Below, in pieces: positions 53,351 to 64,000 of a stretch of DNA of 64,000 nt (within the stretch, counting starts at the first letter, position 1; every line of letters starts with the position of its first letter). The stretch spans positions 34,483,501 to 34,547,500 of the forward strand of contig CP141130.1 of the NCBI GenBank assembly GCA_035236585.1. Reading direction: 5' to 3'. A program made the translations under genes and the position numbers. The stretch is from Warburgia ugandensis. Taxonomy: Eukaryota; Streptophyta; Magnoliopsida; Canellales; Canellaceae. The notes under the pieces were generated by a model. That model saw only the letters and a program-made list of their open reading frames with translations, searched no databases and was not told the DNA's origin.

Positions 53351-54428
53351 TGTTGTAGCTTTAATATTACTCGCAATTGCATGAATCAAAGTAGTAATTA
53401 TATGTGAGAGAGGTTGATCGCATGAGGAATGTCTTAGAATTTTCAATTGATTGGATCTTATTTAAGTTACTTATCTTAGCCAAAGAGAAATGAGTTTTGA
53501 ATTAAACTAGGAATTTAAACAACATGAAATGGGAAACAAATTAGAAACTACATCTAAATGAAACTTTTTTAAAATAAAGATATTTAATGGAATTAGAAAC
53601 TTTCCTAACTAGCTTGCATTCAATAAAGGAAACTAATGTGAAACTAGAATGAATAAATCTAGGAAACTTAAACTAAAGGAGACTTACTAAAAAGGAAACT
53701 TTCCTAATCTAAAACTCAAAAAGGAAACTTTCTAAACTAAACTAAGATGTGAAAAACTAATTAACAATTGCTAAGCCTAGATTAATCAACTAAAAAAAGC
53801 ATAATCTAAAGAGGAATTACCTAAGTACCATGAGCATGATCCATGGGATGGTACGCATGGTTCCTGAAAATTACTCAAAATTCAACAAGTAAAAAAGCTA
53901 ACTAAGATGTATTCTAATCAAGGGTTCCAATGGAATCAAGCAAATTTGATGAATAAGGTGCTTGTAACTAAGCATGAAGATTGCATGGAAAAATTCCAAA
54001 TTTCAAGCACTTAAGAAACTCAAATCAAACTAGGCATGGAAAGAAATTGCACTAGCACTCTTTATGCAAGATAACATTCAAGATTTTAAGTATGTAGCAA
54101 CTAGAATCTAACATGACAATGAACTTTATTGATTGAATGGATAAATACATTAGAAATAGTGCACATATTACATAGACTAGAACATGAAAAGTCTACACTC
54201 TTCCTACACTCAAAACTTTATTCAAATCAAACATCCAACACATTCTAAAGATCTCAAACAAAACCTAGATGATATTTCAATAAGACCCAAAAGAGAATCA
54301 AAAGAATGAATGGTAGGAATGATGGGACTAGTTAAGGCAAAAGAAGCTTAGAACTAGTTCTTTTGCCTTAAATAGTTCCAAAATCAAATAAAAATGTAGA
54401 AGTCAAGGATTTAAGCTCTTTCTTCTCT
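53351..54428 (-). repeat. 5' LTR of the Athila-like element, truncated to 1078 bp
   Basis: Homologous to 43888-45175 of the 3' LTR, with the 154-bp duplication absent. Homology stops at 'gctctttcttctctt' (54428), where L3-type LTR sequence takes over. Confidence 0.8.
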
Positions 54429-54929
54429 TGGATGTCTTCTTGTCGAGCTTAACTCAAGTGCACATTCATATCCAATTGTGGAACATTCATTTCCATTTTT
54501 AACTGGTAATCAATAAAGTAACTAACATGTATTATCATAAATAACATTCTGCCATTAGAATAGAAATATAGTTTATTCCAAATCCAAACTGTAAAGCCGT
54601 AATTATAGCTTGCAAATAAATCCATGCAATATCCACTCCCTATTCAGGTCCAACCATAGGACATTCATTTTCATTTCAACATATAAGTAACAAAGTCATG
54701 AACATGAAATATAACATATAATGTATGGACATCTAACCAAAATTACAGTTTATTCCAAATTCAAACTATAGGATCATAAGCATTGCATTTAGATAAAACT
54801 GTATGGAAATGTATTTCATTTGGTTATGTCCTCATCAATGAATAGAAAATATGACATTATCTCATTGATCAAATAGTAATCCCCCTAAAAGTTTACCATT
54901 TGGGGTGGTTCACTATAAGTATCATACAG

Positions 54930-55510
54930 AAGGCAACTAGACCCTCAGGATTTACCATCTTCGGCAGCTCGACCATGATTCCAAAGAACTAGGCAGCCCT
55001 TTCCCTTAGGGTTTACCATCTTGGGTAGCTCCAATTTCAGGTTCCTTGAGGATTTACCATCTTGGGTTGCACTGCTATAGTCACAATAAACTAGGTAGCC
55101 CATTCCCTCAAGGTTTACCATCTTGGGAGAATCAATGTCTAACAATTCATCCTTAAGGATTTTCCATCTTAGGTGGCTCCACCATGATCCTAAAAGACTA
55201 GGCAGCCCTTTCCCTCAAGGTTTACCATCTTGGAAGGATCAATTTCTAAGCACTCATTCCTCAAGGTTTAGCATCTTGCCGCTCCACTGTGATTCTAAAG
55301 AACTAGGCATCACTTTCTCTCAGGGTTTACCATCTTAGGAGGCTCAGTAACTAACAATCCATTCCTCAGGGTTTACCATCTTGCGTGGCTTCACCTTAGT
55401 TGCAATCCACCACATAGCCCTTTCCATTAGGGCTTACCATCTTGCAAGGCGTCATCATAGTCTACCAGACAGCCCTCAGGGCTCACTATCTTGGGATTGA
55501 CCATTTTATC
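54930..55510. repeat. Minisatellite with alternating unit lengths (inverted copy)
   Basis: About eleven copies of 'ctcagggtttaccatcttgg' in the same two-unit alternation as 23950-24440, in reverse orientation. Confidence 0.87.
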
Positions 55511-55932
55511 ACAATTAACATCATCATAATAGTTAAGCATGGTTAATCAAAATATCACTTGATAATTTCAACAAGTAATTGTAATTCATATTATCCATTT
55601 AATTAATATAATGAGCTATATGTTTTACACATCCATAGTGTTAATTGCAAGTGAACAGATTAACAAGAATTTAAGGATAAAGAAGGGTTTAGGGGCCTTA
55701 CCTGAGTTCTAAGTATAACTCACAAATTGATTATCAATACCGTCCAAACCGCATTCAAAAATTGTGTTAAGAATAGAAGTTCTAAGTAAATTTCAAAATT
55801 CCATGCAATTTACTATAATTACTTCAAGTTCTCTATTCGTAATGTCATTGATCTAACCTTTGACATATAAATTGATAATTAGGACATCAATTGGTCGCTA
55901 TCTACTTAGATTATCACCATTGGTCTGATATG

Positions 55933-56010
55933 GAGGATCCAGATCAAACACGCACCTCTAGAGGTTTTAATGAGGATCCAGATCAAACACACACCTTTAG
56001 AGGTTTTAAT
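55933..56010. repeat. 39-bp tandem duplication
   Basis: 'gaggatccagatcaaacac' at 55933 and 55972, followed in both by 'gcacct/acacct..tagaggttttaat'. Confidence 0.85.
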
Positions 56011-57244
56011 CCCTATTATGAAAGGCAATTTATTTAGTATTTCAATTATTCTAATCATAATCCATAGTCTAATTACCTTCGTAACCATCAATCATCACCT
56101 ATCGAGTTTTCAACAATCAGATTGGACCTTGGATCAAATTATCCCGTATTTGCTCGATCATCATTTTTTTTATCACATTTTAGTATTGATATTTAGTTAA
56201 AGTCATAAATTATGTAGATTTGTCTTCCATTCATGTTTTTAATGGTCGAATGAAAAGATCTAGGTTATCCCTATACTCTATCAAAATTTTCAATCAAAAT
56301 TTCAAGGATCAATTGATTCTTGATAGATGATCCATCTTTACTATTGTGACCTCAATCCCCGAGGTCATGGTTTAATGTAATCAATTAAAATAATGATTAG
56401 GTTGAGCGAAGCCTACGTAGCTTTTTTTTTTTTTTTTTTTTCCTTCCTATATTGCAATGGAAGTATTGAGAGAGCTAAATGCTCTTGTCCTATGCAAGTC
56501 ACAGTTTAGATAATAGACTTTTTAAATGCTTAATTGTACCAAATTTTGATAGAGTTTCCCTTATGTTTTGAACTTATGAAGGAAGATGGAGCAACTGTGC
56601 AATGCCAAAGGAAATGGATCTCGTCGGTCCATGCAGTGCAAGAGGGACGGAGAAAATGGGGTGGGGGAAAAGCCATCGGGTATGGCTCTTTCCCCCATTT
56701 CTTCCTATTACAGACGCATGGAGGAAGGGGCTGAATCCAAAAGGCGAGTTCAACTCCCATGTGTTGACCTACTCTCCTAACTGTCTAGGTTGAAGGAGTT
56801 AGTACAAGGGGTTACATTATCAATTTCAACCCCCCCTTTTCATTTGTAAAATTTTTGGATTTTTGGGTCCTGGTCTCTATTTCATGCATTCTTAGTGTCA
56901 TTGGAAAGCTCATCATCGAGCACAATCCAATGATCGACCTTTCATCATCAAGTTTCAATATTTTTAATTTATTTTATAATTATAAAAAGTTCATTTTAAA
57001 ACAAAATTGCTCAAAATTTTACATGAATCTAAAGTGGAGTTTCAAATTATTAAATTTCTAGTTGGATACATAATTCAACAAGGTTAGGGTTTTCAATATG
57101 CCTGAATTTGAGCTTGATGGAGACCTTGACTCATGTGGGGCCCATTGCTCAATCCAACCTTACTTGCCCTGTTTCACAATGTTTTTTTGGAGAATCAATG
57201 AGTCAATTACCTTTTTACCCTAGTCTCAGGACACAAGTGTGACA

Positions 57245-58533
57245 TTTATAGATGAAAAGATAAGGTAAAATTAGTCAAATTCCAAAAATTTCAATTTTTA
57301 GGGTCTCGACGAAAAAAGTTGCAGTTACTGGAGAAGGTGATTGGATTTTGGTTGTCACTAAAGACATACATAGCATGAAAACTACACCAAATTGTACATA
57401 TTTGGCTAGAATTTCATTAATCTAAGCTTTATCTAGTTTTCCTTTACAAATTCTTCTAAAATCATGGGTTTTGTGGCCAAATTTTATAAAGGTCTGTAAA
57501 ATTACCCTAACTACTATTTTTTCTCAATTTTCAGAATCATTACTTTAAAGATTTTCATGAGACCAGAGGGGTTTTACTCATAATCACTTGAGGAACAAAA
57601 TGAAAGGTTTTGATCATTGATCAGATGCCGTTCTACTAATCATGTTTTTCAATAGTGGTTTCATCATCAGTTTCATTGTTCTTGTCATAAAAAAAAATGA
57701 TAGTAATTGTGAATGGTGGGTGGCAACGACTGGGAGGGAAAGGAGGGGAGAAAAAGAATGAAAGAGAGAGAAGAGAGATGGATGACCTACCTATCGTTGG
57801 TCATCATCTAGTGATAGGTCGTTGACTTAGCAGCTTTCTCCATGGTTCTCCCGAACACAACATACTTGTACTTTTGTAGGTCACTGGTGAAGAGGATGGT
57901 TTAGTTCTCTCTCTTTTGCCTTTTTTACTTTCCAATAGTTCAATAATGGCAAGGGAGAATGGAAATGGGGAAAGCCGTCGGGTGATGGCTATCTCCTATT
58001 TTCCATTCCAACGCATGCAAGCAGAGCTCCACATGGTGAGTTCTACTCTTGCATGTTGAGGTATTCCACATGACTTGACAGGTTATGATAGTTAAAGGGG
58101 AGTGCCATTATCAATTTGGACCCCCTTCACTTCAATTGTAAAATTTTTGGATTCTTGGGTCTTTGTCTCTATTTCACACATTCTTAGTGTCGTTGGAAAG
58201 CACTCATTGAGCACAATCCAATAATACCAAATTTCAATGTTTTTAATTTATTTTATGATTACTTGATTTATGATAGAATTTTTATTTTAAAGAAAAATTC
58301 CTTCAAATTTGCTATGAATTTAGAATGAAATTTCTAGTCATTTAATCCTTAACAAGTTACACAATTTAATAAATTTTGAGGCTTCAAAATTTACCTCAAA
58401 CTACATTCAATTTAAGACTAAACTCATGCAGGGCCCACGTACCCAATACCTCCTCTTTTTCCAATTTCATCGAATTTGAGATGATTAACAAGTTGATTCA
58501 TCTTTGACCTAATTTTAGGACATGGGTGTGACA
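57245..58533 (-). mobile_element. 3' LTR (family L3) of the gypsy element at 58.5-62.5 kb, truncated
   Basis: Starts 'TGTCACACCCATGTCC' at 58533, directly after the polypurine tract of the adjacent element, so it is that element's 3' LTR. Words such as 'tttttggattcttgggt' and 'gtcgttggaaagc' recur at 56850-56920 in the next LTR. It stops at 57245, where a second LTR start of the same family lies. Confidence 0.75.
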
Positions 58534-61500
58534 ACACTTCCCTCAAAGAAATTTCATCCTCGAAATTTAAATAGATACTTGAGTCCTCAAATAGTCCTTG
58601 GTATTTTTGCTGAATTTTTTACTCCAGCTTCCACGTGGCTTCTTTTGCCCCATGATGCTGCCATATGACTTCTGTTAGTGGTATCATGTTTTTACAAAAC
58701 AATTCCCTTTAGTCAACCACCTGTATCGATTTCTCCTCATATGAAACATCCTCTTGGATGACAAGATCTATCCCATCAAGAACATGAGAAGGGTCTGGTT
58801 CATACATCCGTAGCATTGACACGTGAAAAAAATTGCGAATCTACGATAATTGTGGAGGCAAGGCCAAACAATAAACAGCTTCTCCAACCCATTCTAGATC
58901 TCGAATAATCTAATAAATTGAGGAGATATCTTCCCACTCGTGCCAAAATGTGTCACTCCTAGTCTTGCTGAGCTTTTGGGAACATGTGATCTCCTGCCTC
59001 AAACTCCAACTATCGCCTCCTTTAGTCAGTATAGCTCTAGTTCTACTCTAAGCTATCAACAGCCATTGTCAGATTTGCTTCACCTTTTTTGTAGTCTCTG
59101 CGACTAATTCAGGGCCTAACAATGATGTCTCTCCAACCTTTACCCAAAAAACCAGGGATCAGCATAGCCTCCTATACAATGCATCAAATGGTGCCATCCC
59201 AATACTGGACTGAAAACTATTATTGTATGAGAATTCCACCAATGGTAGATGTTCGGCTCACTTCTCTTGAAAATCTAATGCATAAGCTATCAACATATCT
59301 TCACTTGAATCACTATCTAAGATTGTTTATCTGTTGGGGGATGAAATATGAGCTAAAAGTCAACCTTGTACCCATCTCTTCTTGTAAGCCCTTCCAGAAC
59401 TAGCAGTAAACCTCGAATCTCTATTTGACACAATGGATATAGTTACCCCCATGTAATCTTACAATCTCATGTACGTATAATTGACTCAATGTCTTAAGTG
59501 AATCGGTAACCTTCACTAACAGGAAGTGCGTTGACTTGGTCAATCTATCAACAATCACCATATGCTATTCTAACCTTGCCTACTATGCTGCAGACCTACA
59601 CAAAATCCATGGTAATGTGCTCCAACTTCCATTCTGCCACTTGTAAAGGTTGTAGTAATCTCATAGGTTTTTGACGCTTTGCTTTAACCTATTGACATGT
59701 CAAACCTTGAACAATAAACTTAACAATGTGCTTCTTCATGCCTTTCCACCAAAAGTGTCTTTGGAGGACATGATACATCTTTGTGCTACTAGAATGTATA
59801 AAAAATTTAGACTAGTGTGCCTCACTCAACAATTCTCTTCTAACCTCAACAACTCGCAGTATCAAAAGTCTACTCTAATATTGTAACCTACCAAAAGAGT
59901 CCACAGTCAATTGCTCAATACTCTCACCATCTTCTAGTCGGGCTCTAATACTCTTAGCCTCATCATCATCTATCTGAGCCTACAAGACTTTTTGTAGTGT
60001 AGAAGGTTGGGCAATCATTTAACATAAAAATGCACCACTTTTTGATGAGCCAACGTGCAAGTCATACTCAGTCAATGACTCACGTGCCTTCCATTTGAAA
60101 CCTCGAAGTCTTGCCATCAAACCTCTAGACTTTCTACTTTGTGCATCTACAACAATGTTTACCTATCTTGGCTAGTACTGAAGTGTGAAATCAAAGTTCT
60201 CTAAGTATTCAACCCATCTAATCTACCTCAGATTTAAATCATTCTAAGTAAAAATGGATTTCAAACTTTAGTGGTTGGTGAAGGCATCGAACCATTCATC
60301 ATACAAATAATGGTTCTAGAGCTTCAATGTAAACACCACTACTGCCAACTATGAGTCATGACTCATTTGGGTTTAAATTATGAGAACCATATGCCATTAC
60401 TCTTCCTTCTTGCATTAGGATAGGTCCCAGTCCTAAGTGTGAGGCATCATAATACACAGCATAACCTACACTTTGCTCAGGAATGATAAGCACATGTTGT
60501 GACGTTAATCATATCTTTAACTTCTGAAATGACTACTCACTTGAATCGCCCCATTCAAATACCACACCCTTTTTTGTAAGCCTTGTTATGGATGTTACAA
60601 TGCGTGAGAAGTCCTTCACAATCCTCCTATAATAACCTGCTAACCCAAGCAAACTCCTAATCTCGGTTACGTTCCTTGGTCTTTCCCAACTCATCAGGGC
60701 TTCAATATTTGACGGTCGACTAAAATCCAATCACTAGAAACTGCATGCTTAAGGAAATTTACCTTGGTTGCCCAAAACTCACACTTGTTAAGTTTTGCAT
60801 ACAGTTGGTGTTCCTCCATCAACTGTATTGCAATAGACAGCTGTTGTTCATGCTCCTCCTTAAACCTCCAGTATATCAACACATTGTCCACAGACATAAC
60901 AACTAATTGATGCAAATAAGATAAAAATATTCGATTCATTAGGCTCATAAATGCCGCTGGAGCATATATCAACCCAAAAGGCATCATTACAAACTTGAAA
61001 TGACCATATCGAGTCCTAAATGCCATCTTAGGATATCTTCATCCCTTACTCATAGCTAATGGTATTTAGATCGCAAGTCAATCTTGAAAAAACATGTAGA
61101 TCCCTCAACTGGTCAAATAGATCATCAATCCTTGGTAATGGGTATTTGTTCTTGATCGTCACCCTATTTAATTGTCAGTAGTCAATTCATAACCTTAGTG
61201 TGCCATCTTTCTTCCTTACAAACACTGGTGCTCCCCATGGAGAAGTACTAGGGTGTATGAAACCTGTATCTTACAATTCCTCCAACTGCATGTTTAGCTC
61301 CTGTAATTTAGTAGGCACCATTCAATGTGGAGCAACTGACATTGGAGAAATGCCAGGATAAAGCTCAATAGCAAAGTTGACTTTCCTCCTTTGAGGTAAT
61401 CTTAGCAATTCATTAGGGAAAACATCTTCCAATTCCCTTACTATGAGAATGGATTTAATGCTTCCATCAACCTCATCACGACCCACCATGCTCGCCATGC

Positions 61501-62500
61501 ATCCACTATAGTCTTTCTGGCATTTGTAGCCAACATGGACTTGTGGGCAACCATAATCCTTTGTGGCAGAAAAATAAAAATGAACTCTACTAGGTGAGAC
61601 AAAAGTGGCCCTCTTTTGATTACAATCAATAATGGTATGATACTCAGACAAGAAATCCATGCCCATGATTACATCATAAGGAGTTATATCCATCACTACC
61701 AAATCAAGAGTTACCCTATGACTTGCCATGTTAATATCACCTCCTCAATAAACTCTGTTTAAGGCAATGCTCATCCCTATTAGCAACAAAAATTACAATG
61801 TTAAGTTTAGTGGTTCAGTTTCCATGCTTAAGTCATGAATAGTTGAAGATGAAATAAAAGAATGTATCACACTAGAATCAGATAACACTCTTACCTAAGT
61901 GTGAAACAGTGAAAATGTATCTTCTATAATGGTGCTTAGAAGTAGGGGATATGCCTCTGACTGGTCTATCTATCCTCTGTCCTAGTGGTTGACCCTAAGT
62001 ACGTGGCTTGTTACTACTCTATACATTGCTTTTCATTGCTCTTAGCCTAGGACAATCTCTCTTGCAATTGCCTTCCTGGCCACAACCAAAATAAGTCTTA
62101 CTTGCCATTCCAAGAGGTAGAGAATGTGACAGAGTATTTTGTGCCTTGAGGAGGATATCCTTTCCTCCTCATGTCCTTGTTACTATGTGAGTGAGATTTT
62201 CCAAAACTTCTCTTCCTAAACTCTGGTGCATTCATTTCTCTACCCTAATCCTGCTAATCTATTGGGCTTTATGTACAACCTCCACATAATCTTACAATTT
62301 GAAGGGTACTAAGCTCTGTCAAATAGAAGATCTAAGGCCTTGAATGAAGTGGTAGGCCTTATCCCTAGCAATGAGGAACATCGATCCTGGATAAAATGAC
62401 AACTGGTCAAACTTGGTAGCATACTATTCCACCATCATGTCACACTATGTGAGCCTCCAGAACTCTGCTACTTTAGCATTTCTCTGTCTACTAGAAAAAT
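58534..62500 (-). pseudogene. Ty3/gypsy gag-pol remnant (Del/Tekay-like) with polypurine tract
   Basis: Minus strand, right to left: gag pieces (62500-62250); a zinc knuckle with key residues lost ('YFGCGQEGNCKRDC', about 62100-62060); a protease with 'DSS' where the family has D-S/T-G (about 61880), then 'DVIMGMDFLSEYHTIIDC' (61729-61322); RT with 'TRYGHFKFVMMPFGL' and a catalytic box 'SVDN' in place of F/YxDD (61026-60694); '[20 protein letters not shown]' (60730-60533); and an integrase block 'LEHITMDFV' near 59600. The tract 'TTTGAGGGAAGTG' adjoins the LTR at 58534. Not functional. Confidence 0.82.
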
Positions 62501-64000
62501 TGTGACAACTCGATTTTTGTAACACATTTTATAATACATTTTTCAAAGGTAGGCCCTTAGTAGTAAATTTTTTTCGTAAAACAAAGTAGCAGAAATTCTT
62601 TTCTTCAAAACTTGTCTTGAAAAACCCAAGTCATCACTTCATACATAACAAAAGTAGAATTCTTGTACAAGATAAAATTCCATTAAAGGAATATACCTTT
62701 ATTAAATTCCAGAATCCATCTAGTGCTTCACAGTACAGCCCAAATCCATTGCAATACTTGTCCAAATTACATAATCCAAAACTCAAAGCTCACCATACAA
62801 TGAATCTCTCATTACAATACAATACTCTCAAACAAAACAAAATACATGTCTTCAAGGGGTATACTTTGATGATTATTCTCTTCAAGTCTTCTACAGTCTT
62901 GAGCTCCTAATTCTCCTTCTCTGTATATGAGATATTGCAAATATTCAAACATTTACAATATCTCAGCAAGCTATGCTTGGTAGGGGATTTAAGAAGCATA
63001 ATAATTTGACAGTATAATTTTAATACTTCATAATCCCATTATTCATAAACACGCTCATGTATCAATCTCTTTACTTTGTCATATATGTACATCCTTATAC
63101 ATACAGGCATACTGTATATGGGTAAATCCATCAAATTTATGAAAGTAGTCAAATAACATTCCCAACTAAGCTAATCAATTCTTTCCACTATGAGAAATCA
63201 GTATTTCAGTTAGTCCTATATTGGGAATTTCCCTTCTTGGGAAATCCTAGTAATATACAATTACCTGTCATTTCATCATGCCAAAACATAAGGTATTTCA
63301 TTATGCCTATCTAATATGCATCATAGTGTAAACTAATCGAAGGACTACCATGCTGTAGTCTGTTTCATACAGCTTACTTGGATAACTACCCTGTTTACCA
63401 CTGATACCACAGTGGAAAATATTGTGTTGTTGCCCATATGGGGAGATAGGACTTTCATAGTGGTGGCCGTCCCATAATTGCCACACCCAACTTTTAGCTT
63501 CTCATAGGGTAAGGTATCATCAAATCATCAAATTTCAGGAAGTGGGTTGCCAAACCGTCATAACTCCCATAGCATAGCATCCCCAGGCTTATGCCTGTTT
63601 AAAACAAAACCATAAGCCTCCATGTTTGTATGTAAAATAGGTTTCATACGTATCAGACAATCTGTCAAGCTAGAATATCTTTTAGTTACATATTCACTTA
63701 GAGTCTTTTCCTCAAGTTTAACTTAACCCACTTTATATGTGTTTGGTTAGATCATAAGGGTTTTAGGGGATTTAATACAAGTATTAACATTACACTTGTC
63801 AACATTTCTAGATATAAGATTATGTATTCAACATGTACATCCCATGTAGATGCATTCATAAAATCCTCCTACCTTCAAGTAGTGATTCATCTCTTGAAAT
63901 CTTCCATGATCTTGATTGACGTATGAAATATGTAAATCCATACATATTGTCAATATTTATACAATCTGAATAATCTTATCTTTTTTTATCCTATCTATAT
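62501..64000. mobile_element. Probable LTR, running off the right edge
   Basis: Starts 'TGTGACAACTCG' at 62501, exactly where gag sequence stops, and has no coding content. Its layout (AT-rich, 'tctcagcaagctatgctt' near 62963, polypyrimidine words) resembles the LTR at 35778-37789 ('cttagcaagttatgctt' near 36420). The right end and target duplication are outside the window. Confidence 0.5.

Larger units (their letters stand above)
43888..54428 (-). mobile_element. Athila/Tat-type Ty3/gypsy retrotransposon, degenerate, with truncated 5' LTR
   Basis: Order on the minus strand: 5' LTR (54428-53351, truncated), tRNA-Asp-type primer site, gag, protease, RT, RNase H, integrase, purine-rich 'GGCTGGGGG' and 3' LTR (46470-43888). 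All parts are in canonical order within about 10.5 kb, but the frames are broken throughout. It interrupts the LTR of the plus-strand gypsy element at 43887, so it is younger than that copy. Confidence 0.87.
54429..57244 (-). mobile_element. LTR of family L3, inverted relative to 19565-24600
   Basis: Minus strand starts 'TGTCACACTTGTGTCC' at 57244 and is homologous to the + copy at 19565-24600, including the minisatellite and the block with 'ggttagatcaatgacatta'. A segment matching 22700-23140 is missing or replaced around 56380-56440, where a T18+ run (56421-56442) lies. Its 3' part holds a ~160-bp partial duplication around 'tttattccaaat' (54550 and 54755). Confidence 0.75.

Overview
This is a window of nuclear DNA from a flowering plant, probably a eudicot-like genome with long repeat-rich stretches. 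The evidence is one intron-rich plant gene of the CBSCBSPB family, an Au-type SINE, RTE-type and L1-type LINE remnants, and nested Ty3/gypsy LTR retrotransposons including an Athila/Tat-type element. The DNA is AT-rich and full of stop codons outside the one gene. There is no sign of bacterial, organellar or viral gene organisation. The species cannot be named from the sequence.

Layout. Positions 1-5460 hold the only convincing host gene, on the minus strand. It encodes a CBS-domain protein with seven exons visible between 4855 and 1602; the last CBS repeat, the PB1 domain and the membrane anchor lie beyond the left edge. Intron 1 carries a SINE with a 19-bp target-site duplication. Intron 7, at the left edge, carries an RTE LINE fragment with a 363-bp tandem duplication. 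Positions 5461-6051 are unassigned.

Positions 6052-32104 are a tandem array of eight units of about 2.0 kb. Each unit has a + strand segment with TATA-like motifs and a decayed ~65-bp internal repeat, followed by a minus-strand, 5'-truncated L1-like 3' end (RNase H domain plus A-rich tail). Later insertions interrupt the array: a 2.4-kb solo LTR (13410-15823), a 6-kb LTR composite (19565-25615, itself containing a solo LTR at 20192-22645), and a solo LTR at 27148-29081. Three of these solo LTRs have perfect 5-bp target duplications.

Positions 32104-64000 are a retrotransposon nest. A minus-strand gypsy remnant (32104-37789) is followed by a second solo LTR of the 13.4-kb family (37790-40399). 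Next come a plus-strand gypsy pol remnant with PPT and LTR (41338-43887), a minus-strand Athila-like element (43888-54428), two LTR copies in a row (54429-58533), the minus-strand gypsy body they belong to (58534-62500), and another probable LTR running off the right edge. All retroelement reading frames are broken. The main points worth following up are the LINE-derived macrosatellite next to the gene's promoter, the paired hairpins in the leader of the 2.4-2.6 kb LTR family, and the alternating 46/60-bp minisatellite inside another LTR family. No new functional gene system was found.
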